NCBI RefSeq assembly: GCF_025420585.1
Contig: NZ_JAOEGB010000008.1
Span: 62,001 to 126,000, forward strand
DNA length: 64,000 nt
Reading direction: 5' to 3'
Origin: Planotetraspora sp. A-T 1434
Lineage (GTDB): Bacteria > Actinomycetota > Actinomycetes > Streptosporangiales > Streptosporangiaceae
The notes below the pieces were generated by a model, which was not told where the DNA came from, did not search any database, and saw only the letters and a list, made by a program, of their open reading frames with translations. The translations under genes and the position numbers were made by a program. Below, in pieces: positions 50,836 to 59,163 of the stretch; positions within the stretch are counted from its first letter, which is position 1, and each line of letters begins with the position of its first letter.

Positions 50836-51099
50836 ACGGTAAAACTACCAACCACCACCGACAAAAACACCCCGCGATAACGCCGCCAATCGCCGCCAGA
50901 TTACTGCGGAACCTTCAGCCGTGCTAAATCGGAATTATGGGGGACTGGAGAGACCTGTGAAGGTTGTGCCCTGAGGCGTACGGCAGGGCATTCATATTAA
51001 TATGAGGTTTTCGGCGCTTGCTCGGGTGATGTAGGGCTCGGTGCGATAATTCAATGGTCGCCCGAGTGCCTTTGGTGGCCTCCGAAAGCGCCGGCGCCT

Positions 51100-51744
51100 T
51101 CAGGCCGGGTGAGCCGGCTGGCCGGCGCGGTGCCGTACGTGATCGGGGACCGGACGTGTCGCGAGTGGATCGGTCACCGGGGCCTGCCACAAGGCGGCGA
51201 GCGGCAGCACGCCGGCCCACACGTCGTGAGGGTCGTGGGCGTCGTTCGGACCGCCCTCCCGTACCTTGACCGACGCCTCTTCCAGAGAGAGGGCCAGGAT
51301 GCTGGTGGCGGCGAGCTCCTTGCGATTGGGCTGCCGCGCGTAGTCCCACTGGCCTGGGGTGACTTGCTCGGTGAGGCACTTGAGCGCCGTCAGCTTCTCC
51401 TCGCCCTCCAGAGCGCGGGGAACACCGTAAATCATGGCGCTGCGGTAGTTCACGCCGTGCTCGAAGACCGATCGGGCCAGCACGAGACCATCGACGTGAG
51501 TGACCGTCACGCATGCCGTGGCACCATGGGTGAGGCTGCGGCTGGCGACCGATCCGTGCACGTAGATGTGGGACGAGTCGAAGCCGTAGACGGTCGGCAC
51601 GACCATCGGATCGCCGTTCACGACCACCCCGAGGTGGCAGACGAACCCGGCCCGCAGCACGGCGAACAGCGCCTCGCGGTCCGTACGGCCCTGCTCTCGT
51701 AGCCGCCTGTGCCGGGTTCGGTCAGTTGCCGACAGATCACTCAT
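51100..51744 (-). CDS. Pyridoxamine 5'-phosphate oxidase family FMN protein
   Basis: This is a 214-residue split-barrel flavoprotein-like protein. The PNPOx-like region contains FVCHLGVVVNGDPMVVPTVY and SRSLTHGATACVTVTHVDGL, and it has GVNYRSAMIYG, as in actinobacterial F420/FMN-binding members. The reaction is unknown. It stands alone, preceded by a 264-bp gap that contains the perfect palindrome CATATTAATATG at 50993-51004. Confidence 0.85.
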   Translation of the reverse strand: MSDLSATDRTRHRRLREQGRTDREALFAVLRAGFVCHLGVVVNGDPMVVPTVYGFDSSHIYVHGSVASRSLTHGATACVTVTHVDGLVLARSVFEHGVNYRSAMIYGVPRALEGEEKLTALKCLTEQVTPGQWDYARQPNRKELAATSILALSLEEASVKVREGGPNDAHDPHDVWAGVLPLAALWQAPVTDPLATRPVPDHVRHRAGQPAHPA

Positions 51745-51817
51745 GACGTCACATTTAACCAGTACGGCTCAAGCGAGCCGAACGGGCCCTTCAACGGCCA
51801 TGCCGGGCGCTTGGGCG

Positions 51818-51976
51818 TCAGGCCGCCGAGGTCGGCCCAGAGGTGCGCGGGAAGCTGATGACGTTGCCGCCCGTGTAGGCGCGCAGGTCGATGATTTTGC
51901 TGTCTCGCCTCGGCCTCCGGCGCAGGGCCGGCCTGATGTCCCTGACCTTGGCCAGTGTCGGCACCACCTTGAGCAT
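51818..51976 (-). CDS. Small protein of unknown function (52 aa)
   Basis: This 52-residue protein starts at an ATG with GGGGGGA 5 bases upstream. It has a basic middle (RRRPRRDSK) and a polar C-terminus YTGGNVISFPRTSG. There is no membrane segment or known motif. It lies upstream of, and parallel to, the PNPOx-like gene. Coding status rests on the ribosome-binding site. Confidence 0.45.
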   Translation of the reverse strand: MLKVVPTLAKVRDIRPALRRRPRRDSKIIDLRAYTGGNVISFPRTSGPTSAA

Positions 51977-52062
51977 GATCGTCCCCCCGACCGTGATACT
52001 TCCGTTATCCAAGCTCGATAGCTCAGATAGATACAGATCAAGGGGTAAAGCCAGCGTAAAAC

Positions 52063-52164
52063 CTAGTAGGGGAGGGGGCGGCCCGAGGGGGAGCGCAGGT
52101 CGAGGTTGAGGCGGCGCGGGGTGCGGCGGGTGTTACGGGCCCGCGAGATCCGTATGCGTCTCAT
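52063..52164 (-). CDS. Very basic 33-residue peptide
   Basis: A 33-residue reading frame (MRRIRISRARNTRRTPRRLN, then a C-terminal part ending in Pro-Leu-Pro-Tyr) has a near-ideal ribosome-binding site, GGAAGGAGAT, about 7 bases before its ATG. It contains 11 arginines and no lysine. No family is recognised. It could be a regulatory or RNA-binding micro-protein, or a chance frame. It sits between the 52-residue gene and the CMD gene, all on the minus strand. Confidence 0.5.
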   Translation of the reverse strand: MRRIRISRARNTRRTPRRLNLDLRSPSGRPLPY

Positions 52165-52307
52165 GGTCCGTATCTCCTTCCGGTGATTTGAGCACACTAT
52201 GTGCCGCGTCGCTTGCCTTCTCCTTGTTTTCCGGCTGCAGGGTGCGCGCCGGTTGCGGGGCCGCATCAAGATTTGCCGCACGGCCCCGCTCGCTGGAATG
52301 TCGCTCG

Positions 52308-52757
52308 TCAGCGGTGGGACCCGGGGACGAGCCTGGCGGTGACGCCGATCCTGTTCCAGGCGTTGATCGCCGCGATCGCCACGACGAGCGCCGCCAGAGT
52401 CTCCTCGTCGTAGTGCTTGGCCGCCTCGGCCCAGATCTCGTCCGGGACCGGGTCGGGACGGTCGCTCAGCCGCGTAGCCGCCTCGGTCAGTGCCAGTGCG
52501 GCACGCTCCGCGTCGGTGTAGAACGGCGCATCCCGCCAGGCCACCACGGCGAACAGCCGCTCGTCGCTCTCCCCGGCCTTCTTGGCGTCGTGGCTGTGCA
52601 TGTCGACGCAGTAGCCGCAACCGTTGATCTGGCTGGCCCGCAGCTTGACGAGCTCAAGCGTGCGCTGCGGAAGCCCGCTCTCATGGAGGAACCGCTCCAG
52701 GCCGAGCAGCGAGTGGTAGGCCTTAGGGGCGAGCTTCGCCACGTCGATTCTCTGCAT
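52308..52757 (-). CDS. Carboxymuconolactone decarboxylase / AhpD family protein
   Basis: This is a 149-residue AhpD-fold protein. The motif INGCGYCVDMHSHD has the active-site cysteines Cys47 and Cys50 and His54, the set of AhpD-like alkylhydroperoxidases. It probably acts as a thiol peroxidase or oxidative-stress protein. In actinobacteria such genes often pair with a SigJ-type sigma factor, and a sigma-factor remnant lies directly upstream here (52775-52978). Confidence 0.9.
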   Translation of the reverse strand: MQRIDVAKLAPKAYHSLLGLERFLHESGLPQRTLELVKLRASQINGCGYCVDMHSHDAKKAGESDERLFAVVAWRDAPFYTDAERAALALTEAATRLSDRPDPVPDEIWAEAAKHYDEETLAALVVAIAAINAWNRIGVTARLVPGSHR

Positions 52758-52774
52758 TCGTTTCCCCTTTCACA

Positions 52775-52978
52775 TCACAGGTTCCCGGTACGGCTCACAC
52801 GGGCGAGCTTTTCCGGGTTCATGACGAGGTCGATGGCGGTGATCCGGCCGCCGGCGACCGTGAGCGCCACTCCAGGACGACCAGCATGGCCGTACGCCAC
52901 TCCCACGAGCCGGGGCCGCAACGCGTCGACCTCCGCCGCGAGGTCGTCATGGTCGTTCACATACTGAGGGCGAGACAC
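52775..52978 (-). pseudogene. SigJ-like ECF sigma factor with the middle deleted
   Basis: This open frame of 67 codons joins two ends of one sigma factor. Residues 10-30 (DDLAAEVDALRPRLVGVAY) are the opening of sigma region 2. After two to four residues the frame reads RPGVALTVAGGRITAIDLVM and NPEKLARV, the end of the SnoaL-like C-terminal domain of SigJ-type factors. About 220 residues, including all DNA-binding parts, are gone. It lies upstream of and parallel to the CMD gene that such factors usually accompany. It may still be translated but cannot work as a sigma factor. Confidence 0.75.
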
Positions 52979-53091
52979 GCTCCCAGTGTGTGACAGTTAT
53001 GCCCAGCGGCCTCGGGGAGGTCCGTCCGTACGCCTCTGGGAGGTCCGTACGCCTCTGGAAGGTCGGTCCGGACGGCTCTGGGGGTCCGTGC

Positions 53092-53397
53092 CTACAGTTC
53101 GGGGCAGGCTTCCCACTCGTGGCAGGGTCGAAGGGGATAGTGGTGGTAGATCATGCCGACCGCCAGGTGGGGGCCCCCGGCCTCCACGGCAGGCCAGACG
53201 TCGCCCTGACCGTCTATGCCGTCCGGGCCATCGACGCCGTGCGCGTCGTCAATGCCGTCCCAGCCATCTATTCCGCCGCTTTCGTCCATGACGTCCAGGG
53301 CGCTTACGGCCTGGCCGCCGGGGCCGCAGACGCAGTCCGGCGTGCCCTCGTGGCGGATGACGTCGTCGAGCGGCATCACGTGTACGAACCTGTCCAT
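53092..53397 (-). CDS. Small acidic protein with DCVCGP motif, unknown function
   Basis: This 101-residue acidic protein has a start block MPLDDVIRHEGTPDCVCGP, an Asp/Gly-rich middle (about 45-65), and MIYHHYPL near the end. Similar HE..DCxCGP small proteins occur in actinobacterial phage-like or accessory regions, from memory. The ribosome-binding site GGAGTGGAGG precedes the ATG. Function is unknown. Confidence 0.55.
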   Translation of the reverse strand: MDRFVHVMPLDDVIRHEGTPDCVCGPGGQAVSALDVMDESGGIDGWDGIDDAHGVDGPDGIDGQGDVWPAVEAGGPHLAVGMIYHHYPLRPCHEWEACPEL

Positions 53398-53655
53398 GCC
53401 ACCTCCACTCCGAGGCGTGAATTGGCCGTCACGTTACCGTAAAGAGACATAAATCGGAACATATGGCTCAAAAGATTACTAATCTCCCGCAGGCGCTTGG
53501 GAGGGGCGCGGAAGCCGTACCTCCGCGCCGGTTCGCCCGGCCGGCCGTAAGAGCCCGGAAGGAAGCCCGTCGCGTGTGGGTGGGCAAGAGGCGCGCGCTG
53601 AAGGGGGCTCCGCCGTGCGAGCTGAACGAGTCGGCCGCATGAGCTCATGCGAATC

Positions 53656-53763
53656 CGGCGCGTGTGGCGAGAAGATCAGGCGGCGCGATCCCGGCGCGTG
53701 GTGTGGCCAGGAGATCAGGCGGCGCGATCCCGGCGCGTGTGGCGAGAAGGTCCCGCCGTGTGG
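53656..53763. repeat. 36/39-bp direct repeat, three copies
   Basis: Copies begin near 53656, 53691 and 53730 (CCGGCGCGTG...GAAG...GGCGGCGCGATC), and the last one is truncated. No coding frame is convincing, and the rest of 53398-53900 shows nothing else supported. Confidence 0.8.
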
Positions 53764-53900
53764 TCCTTCGGCGTGGGCGGGAACGTCCCGCCGGGTGAGC
53801 TGGAAGGGGCACGGATGTCCTGACATGGGGCATCGGGGGGAGAGGCTCGAAGTCCCACGGCGAGCGCTGGAAATCGACCGGACATCGATCACTATTTCGC

Positions 53901-53906
53901 TATTCT
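53901..53906 (+). promoter_or_regulatory. -10-like TATTCT, leaderless start
   Basis: TATTCT lies 7 bp before the ATG of the first kinase, and there is no Shine-Dalgarno sequence. Confidence 0.45.
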
Positions 53907-53913
53907 CCCCGAT

Positions 53914-55461
53914 ATGGCCGAATCGCGCGGGGAGACGCTGGCCTCGCGATACCACCTGCTGCGCCCACTCGGCTCGGGCGGGATGGGCACGGTCTGGCTG
54001 GCCAGGGACGCCATGCTCGACCGCGAGGTGGCCGTCAAGGAGCTGCGAATCCCTGACGGCGTCGCTGACGCCGAACGTGCCGAGCTGACGGCCCGGGTAA
54101 TGCGGGAGGCGGAGGTCACGGCGCGCCTCCGCCATCCGGGCATCGTGGCCGTACATGACGTACTTGTCCAGGGCGGCAGGCCGTGGATCGTGATGGAGCT
54201 CCTCCACGGGCGCGACCTGGCGCAGGAGATCTCGGCGCGCGGACCGTTGCCGCCGCCCCCGGTCGCGGACCTCGGCGCCCGTGTGCTTGAGGCGCTCATG
54301 GCGACGCACGCGCGAGGTGTGCAGCACCGGGACGTCAAACCCGGCAATGTGTTCATCACGGGCGACGGCAGGGTTGTCCTGACCGACTTCGGCATCGCGC
54401 GGCCGGCCGATCAGACTGCCCTGACCGAGGCCGGGCTGCTCGTGGGCTCGCCCGGGTTCATCGCGCCGGAACGGCTGGCCGGGGAGCCCGGAGGCCCGGC
54501 CTCCGATCTTTGGTCGTTCGCCGCCACGCTGTACGCGGCGGTCGAGGGCGTTCCGCCGTACCAGGGCTCGCAGGCGGAGGTGATCCGCGCGACGCTGACG
54601 CGGGAGTGCCGGCCGCCCCGGCTTGCCGGTCCGCTGGGGCCGCTGCTCGTTTGGATGTTGGCGAGAGATCCCCTCGCCCGCCCTGACGCCGCGACGGCGC
54701 TCGGCCACCTGCGGCAGATCGCGGAGGGCGGCTCACCGGAGATCCGCCCGCGCCCGGCTCGCACCGTCGGCCGCGCGGGCTCGAGAACCCCTGCCGGGTC
54801 TGCCGGCCGTACGCGCTGGTGGGTCCCGGCGGTGGCCGTCGCTGTCGCCGTCGCGGCCTTGGGAGCCTCTGCCATGGTGCTCCTCCCGAAGTCCCGGGAG
54901 GAGGGATCGGCGCAGCGGACCAATCCCGGCTCCCCGACGTTCACCCATGCGGTGGATCTCTGCCGTTCCCTCGCCGCGCCGGAGGTGGCCAGACTCCTCG
55001 GTACGGCGAAGCCGCCGCGGGGACGCTCCCGCGAGGCGGAATGCCAGTGGACCATCGACGGCGCCGGGCTCGGCCTGACGGCCGTGACCGACTCCGACAC
55101 CCCCGACCCGTGGTCGCTGACGGCCGAGTCGGCTCGCACGCTCCTGGCCGGATACCAGAGGCAGTACGGCTCGGGACCCCGTGACGGCGAGTGGATTTGG
55201 TACGAAATCGGCCTCGACCGGAAGAGCCCCGTCATCGAGTCCGTGGCGCAGCCCGTTCCCGATGTCGCCGACCAGGCGTTCGCCTCGGACCTCTCAACGC
55301 CGGAGGGCCAGGTGCAAGGGTCTGTGGTGTTCTTCCGCCTGGGTGATCTCGTGGCGAGCCTGCGGTACGCCGACCTCGACGCGACATCCCCCACCGACGT
55401 GCGGCGACGCGCCGTGGAGGCGGCGAGGTCGGCCGCCGACGGGCTGAGGGGGCTGGCGTAG
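53914..55461 (+). CDS. Receptor-type Ser/Thr protein kinase (PknB-like)
   Basis: This 515-residue protein has a Hanks-type kinase domain (about 12-270): Gly loop LGSGGMGTV, Lys42, HRDVKPGN and DFG. A transmembrane helix follows (about 305-330), then an outer domain of about 170 residues with CRSLAAPEVARLL and ECQW. The outer domain resembles DUF3558-type modules and those of the two following proteins. The activation loop (DQTALTEAGLLVGSPGF) should be autophosphorylated. It is the first gene of a three-gene cluster, with a leaderless-type start. Confidence 0.9.
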   Translation: MAESRGETLASRYHLLRPLGSGGMGTVWLARDAMLDREVAVKELRIPDGVADAERAELTARVMREAEVTARLRHPGIVAVHDVLVQGGRPWIVMELLHGRDLAQEISARGPLPPPPVADLGARVLEALMATHARGVQHRDVKPGNVFITGDGRVVLTDFGIARPADQTALTEAGLLVGSPGFIAPERLAGEPGGPASDLWSFAATLYAAVEGVPPYQGSQAEVIRATLTRECRPPRLAGPLGPLLVWMLARDPLARPDAATALGHLRQIAEGGSPEIRPRPARTVGRAGSRTPAGSAGRTRWWVPAVAVAVAVAALGASAMVLLPKSREEGSAQRTNPGSPTFTHAVDLCRSLAAPEVARLLGTAKPPRGRSREAECQWTIDGAGLGLTAVTDSDTPDPWSLTAESARTLLAGYQRQYGSGPRDGEWIWYEIGLDRKSPVIESVAQPVPDVADQAFASDLSTPEGQVQGSVVFFRLGDLVASLRYADLDATSPTDVRRRAVEAARSAADGLRGLA

Positions 55462-55463
55462 CC

Positions 55464-56885
55464 GTGGACCTGCTCGCGGGTCGATACCGCCTGGTCGAGC
55501 GGCTGGGGGAGGGCGGTGGTGGCACTGTCTGGCGCGCCGCCGACGAGGTGCTCCGCCGCGAGGTCGCCGTCAAACAGCTACGGACCGCCCGGGGCCTGAG
55601 CGAGGCGGAACTCGCGGACCTCACCGCCCGCGCGATCCGCGAGGCGCGGGCCGCCGGGCGGCTCAGCCATCCGTCGATCGTCATGGTCCACGACGTGGTA
55701 CGGCATGCCGGCGGGCCCTGGATCGTCATGGACCTCGTGCCGGGCCGGTCGCTCGACAAGATCGTCCATGCGGAGGGCCCGCTCCCGGTGGACCGGGTGG
55801 CCGCGATCGGGCTGTCCGTCCTCGGCGCCCTTGAGGCGGCGCACGCCCACGGGATCCTGCACCGCGACGTCAAGCCGGGCAACGTCCTGATCGGGCCGGA
55901 CGGCCAGGCCATGCTGACCGACTTCGGGATCGCCGCCTTCGCCGGGAAGAAGCGGGACGCGGAGGCGCAGAGCTCGGCCGGGTCTCCCGCCTACATGGCT
56001 CCCGAGCGGTTCCGGGGCGAGCCGGACGGGCCGGCCTCCGACCTGTGGTCGTTGGGCGCGACCCTGTACACGGCCGTGGAGGGCCACCCGCCCTTCCAGC
56101 GCGACCTGGCCGCCGCCGTCGTGGCCGCCGTGCTGCTCCACGAGCCCCGGCCGATGGTCCGGGCGTCGCCCGAGCTGGCCCGGCTCGTGCTGGCCCTCCT
56201 CGGCAAGGACCCCGCGCGGCGGCCGCCTCATGAGGTCGTCCGCCAGGCGTTGGGCGCCCTCGCGGGGCCGCCCAAGCAGGCCCGGGCCGTACGGCCACGG
56301 CCCCGCCGTACTGTCCGGACGATCGCCGGTGGCGTGCTCCTGGGCGCGGTGGTCGTGGCGGTGGGGGTCGCGGTCGGCCTGGGAGCGTGGCGGCTGGCCT
56401 CCGAGGACGAGGGCGACGCGGGCTCCGGGCGGTTCGCGGCGGCCCCCGACCCGTGCCGGAGCCTCACCGGGACCCAGATCAGGGACCTGCTCGGCGCGCA
56501 ACCCGACGCGGAGCCGTCCGCGTTGGGCTGCCGATGGGCCGAACGGCGCGGCGGCCGGACCGTGACCGTGTCCTACGAGGTGCCGCCCGCAAGCCAGGGA
56601 GCCGGCGGGGCCGACGTGGCGCGGGCCGACTTCGCCGGGCGGCGGACGGCCCAGGCCCGGGAGGCGGGCACCGGGCTCCACGACCAGCCCGGTGTCGCGG
56701 ACGAGGCGTTCGCCCGAGACGTGGCCGACCCCGCGTCCGGCACTGCCGGGACCACGGTGTGGTTCCGGCTCAGCAACATCATCGTCGAGGTCGCCTACCG
56801 GCGTTCGGGCGGCGGGGCGGCCACCCCGGACGACCGGCGGACCGCCGTCCGCGCGGCCGAACTCGTCAGCATCGGGCTCGGCTAG
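55464..56885 (+). CDS. Receptor-type Ser/Thr protein kinase (paralogue)
   Basis: This 473-residue kinase has Lys37, HRDVKPGN and DFG, a transmembrane helix (about 285-310) and a Cys-containing outer domain (DPCRSLTGTQIRDLLG ... LGCRW). It starts at a GTG 3 bp after the stop of the first kinase, so translation is coupled. Sequence and layout show a tandem duplication. The Gly loop is LGEGGGGTV instead of the usual G-x-M-G-x-V. Both kinases probably respond to related extracellular signals. Confidence 0.9.
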   Translation: MDLLAGRYRLVERLGEGGGGTVWRAADEVLRREVAVKQLRTARGLSEAELADLTARAIREARAAGRLSHPSIVMVHDVVRHAGGPWIVMDLVPGRSLDKIVHAEGPLPVDRVAAIGLSVLGALEAAHAHGILHRDVKPGNVLIGPDGQAMLTDFGIAAFAGKKRDAEAQSSAGSPAYMAPERFRGEPDGPASDLWSLGATLYTAVEGHPPFQRDLAAAVVAAVLLHEPRPMVRASPELARLVLALLGKDPARRPPHEVVRQALGALAGPPKQARAVRPRPRRTVRTIAGGVLLGAVVVAVGVAVGLGAWRLASEDEGDAGSGRFAAAPDPCRSLTGTQIRDLLGAQPDAEPSALGCRWAERRGGRTVTVSYEVPPASQGAGGADVARADFAGRRTAQAREAGTGLHDQPGVADEAFARDVADPASGTAGTTVWFRLSNIIVEVAYRRSGGGAATPDDRRTAVRAAELVSIGLG

Positions 56886-56935
56886 GGACGCCACCTAGTG
56901 CCCCTCCCTTCCCTCGAGTGCTCTCAGGAGACGAC

Positions 56936-58738
56936 ATGACCAGCGGCGAAGACGGACACTTTCAGCCGGACGGCCACCCACCCGACCGGTCCCGGCCTCC
57001 CCAGCCGCCACCGCCGTACGGCCCGCCCTGGCAGGGCACGCCGCCACCGCCTCCCGGCGCGGGCCCGCGAGACGGATCCCTCCCGCAGTGGACCGGGCAG
57101 GGTCCGGGGGCGGGGTGGGAGGGGCCGGGGCCCGGTGCGGGATGGCAGGGGCAGGGTCCGGGCGCGGGATGGCAGGGGCACGGTCCGGGCGCGGGATGGC
57201 AGGGGCACGGTCCGGGCGCGGGATGGCAGGGGCCCGAGGGATGGCCGGGGTCGGGGTCGGGGGCGGGGTGGCCGGGGGCAGGGCAGGGGGACCGGCAACC
57301 GTCAGGGCAAGGAGGGTGGCAGGGGACGACCCAGCCTCCTCCGGAGTTGTGGCAGATGCCCACCCAGCCCGCGCCGAGGCGGCGAGGATGGGCTGTGGCG
57401 GTGGTGGCCGTCGTGGCCGTGCTGGCGGTGGCCGGAGCGACCTTCGCCTTCATGATGGTCCGGGGAGGCGGCCCCACCCCGGTGGCCGCACGTAAGCCGC
57501 TCGCGCCTCCGGCGTCCCCGGCTGTCACGGCGGCTTCCGCCGCTACGTCCGCCGACGTCTGCGCCATGATCGACCCGGCCCAGGCCGAGCGGCTGGTCCC
57601 CAAGGCGAAGATCGACTCAAGGACCAGCGACAACCGCGCCGACGGCTTCGTCAGCTACATCAGGTGGACCTGCGACTGGGCCAACAGGGACATCTCCTAC
57701 AAGGACGTCACCCGCAGCCGGGAGATCACGGTGAACGTCGCTCGCTATGAGGCGCTCGGCGGCACCACAGCGGAGAGGGCGGCCCGCATCCAGTTCGACG
57801 GCGAGCAGAGGCAGTACAAGTACAACGCGACCGTCTCCACGAAGGAGCACTACTACTCCGCGCCGGAGGACTATCCCGGGATCGGGGACCAGGCGGCCGC
57901 GCAGTATCAGTGGATCAGGCAGAAGGACGAGTTCTGGTACTCCTTCGGTCAGGGCGTGGGCCGCGTGGGCGACGTGGTGTTCCAGGTGAAGTACGAGGCG
58001 AGCCAGCAGAACAAGGAGGCCGCCTTTCTGTCCACGGACACCAAGCAGTCGATCACCGAGGAGAACGCCCTGCGTGAGGTGAGGAGCCTCCTCTCGCAAC
58101 TCGGCCGCTCGGTCGCGGCATGGCGCTCGGGGCGGCCCCTGCCGTACCACGCGCGGCCCGAGCCCAGCCCGAGCCCGACGGCGAGCCCGAAGCCGACGCT
58201 TGTCGCCCTTCCCGCGCCGTGCGTGAGCGTGAAGCCGCTGGCCGCGACGCTCGTCCCGGACACCGAGGGGCTGGCCGCCCGGAGCGTGGACGGCAAGGCG
58301 GCGGTGGCCGACTGCCAGTGGTGGAACGAGAAGCTGCCCGCGGGCCATGGCAAAGCCAGGTGGCGGAACCTGCGGATCACCATCCGCGCCTTCACCGATG
58401 CCGACACCGCCCGCTATTTCCTCATCGACAAGCGCGCGAAGAACAGGTTCACGGCCAACAGCCAGATCGGCGGCATCCGCTGGGGCAGGATCCAGAAGCT
58501 GCCGGGGCTGGGCCAGGACGCGTTCGGCCAGGCCATCCGCCAGCGCACGGACACGGCGCAGTCGAACCGTTACGAGATCTACGTGCTCGACGGGAAGAAC
58601 GTGGTCTGGGTGCTTTTCGGCGGCAGCGACCGTCCGGAGGACACGCCGATCAACGCCCCCGACTCGACGCTGATGGACCTGAAAGAGGCGACGGCCGGGG
58701 CCAGGTCCGTCACCGAAGCCGTGGTGGGAGCCCTGTGA
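56936..58738 (+). CDS. Pro/Gly-repeat membrane protein with two outer DUF3558-like domains
   Basis: This 600-residue protein begins with a Pro-rich cytoplasmic stretch. GPGAGWQG(H/Q) repeats follow (about 55-100), then a transmembrane helix (about 150-172) and two outer domains. The first starts at DVCAMIDPAQAERLV (CDW later), the second at PCVSVKPLAA (CQWW). The outer domains resemble those of the two kinases just upstream. The ATG has AGGAG 5 bases upstream and follows the kinase by 50 bp, so it is likely in the same operon. It may be a kinase substrate or co-receptor. Confidence 0.82.
   Translation: MTSGEDGHFQPDGHPPDRSRPPQPPPPYGPPWQGTPPPPPGAGPRDGSLPQWTGQGPGAGWEGPGPGAGWQGQGPGAGWQGHGPGAGWQGHGPGAGWQGPEGWPGSGSGAGWPGAGQGDRQPSGQGGWQGTTQPPPELWQMPTQPAPRRRGWAVAVVAVVAVLAVAGATFAFMMVRGGGPTPVAARKPLAPPASPAVTAASAATSADVCAMIDPAQAERLVPKAKIDSRTSDNRADGFVSYIRWTCDWANRDISYKDVTRSREITVNVARYEALGGTTAERAARIQFDGEQRQYKYNATVSTKEHYYSAPEDYPGIGDQAAAQYQWIRQKDEFWYSFGQGVGRVGDVVFQVKYEASQQNKEAAFLSTDTKQSITEENALREVRSLLSQLGRSVAAWRSGRPLPYHARPEPSPSPTASPKPTLVALPAPCVSVKPLAATLVPDTEGLAARSVDGKAAVADCQWWNEKLPAGHGKARWRNLRITIRAFTDADTARYFLIDKRAKNRFTANSQIGGIRWGRIQKLPGLGQDAFGQAIRQRTDTAQSNRYEIYVLDGKNVVWVLFGGSDRPEDTPINAPDSTLMDLKEATAGARSVTEAVVGAL
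57107..57235. repeat. 27-bp in-frame tandem repeats (GPGAGWQGx)
   Basis: About five near-identical 27-bp units (GGTCCGGGCGCGGGATGGCA core) occur within the cytoplasmic region of the membrane protein. Confidence 0.9.
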
Positions 58739-58766
58739 CGACGCCCCGATGCCGGCGCTGGGTGGT

Positions 58767-58800
58767 TTGGACGGTGTTGGACGGTGTTGGACGGTATTGG
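58767..58800. repeat. 10-bp tandem repeat TTGGACGGTG x3
   Basis: Units start at 58767, 58777 and 58787, with a partial at 58797. The period of 10 bp matches one DNA turn. The array lies 50 bp upstream of the metallothionein-like gene. Confidence 0.9.
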
Positions 58801-58852
58801 GGGCGGTACGGAACGGGTATGCCCGACTCGACATCGGCTATCGGGGGGAACG

Positions 58853-59107
58853 ATGGCGACCTGTGAGGTTTGCGGCAACGAATACGACATGGCCTTCGAA
58901 GTGCACGCCCAGGGCGTGACGCACGTGTTCGACAGCTTCGAGTGCGCGATCACCCGGATGGCACCGGTCTGCGAACACTGCGGGTGCCGCATCGTCGGTC
59001 ACGGCGTGGCGGTGGACGATCGCTGGTACTGCTGCGCCCACTGCGCGCGGGAGTCCGGGGCGAGGGCCATCGTCGACCGGGAGGTCACGGCCTCGGGCAG
59101 AAGGTGA
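58853..59107 (+). CDS. Metallothionein-like small Cys-rich protein
   Basis: This is an 84-residue protein with nine cysteines in CxxC and CCxxC patterns (MATCEVCGNEYDM, VCEHCGC, WYCCAHC). This pattern and the HVFDSFECAI segment match actinobacterial proteins annotated as prokaryotic metallothioneins. It should bind zinc or similar ions. The ATG has GGGGGGAA 5 bases upstream. A 10-bp tandem repeat upstream may be a regulator site. Confidence 0.82.
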   Translation: MATCEVCGNEYDMAFEVHAQGVTHVFDSFECAITRMAPVCEHCGCRIVGHGVAVDDRWYCCAHCARESGARAIVDREVTASGRR

Positions 59108-59134
59108 ACGCCCGGAGGGGAAGTCCCGGACGTT
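59105..59134. terminator. Hairpin between convergent genes
   Basis: GAACGCCCGG (59105-59114) and CCGGACGTTC (59125-59134) pair 9 of 10 and separate the metallothionein-like gene from the convergent gene at 59164. Confidence 0.65.
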
Positions 59135-59163
59135 CATTCGCCTGAGGGGAACCAGCGGCCAGG

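Noticed and set aside
50993-51004. Perfect palindrome CATATTAATATG between the HNH and PNPOx-like genes
   Set aside because: AT-rich 12-bp palindrome could be an operator but has no partner site, family match or clear promoter spacing.
57107-57235. 27-bp repeats as DNA iterons of an origin
   Set aside because: They are in frame and encode a clear protein repeat; no replication gene is nearby.
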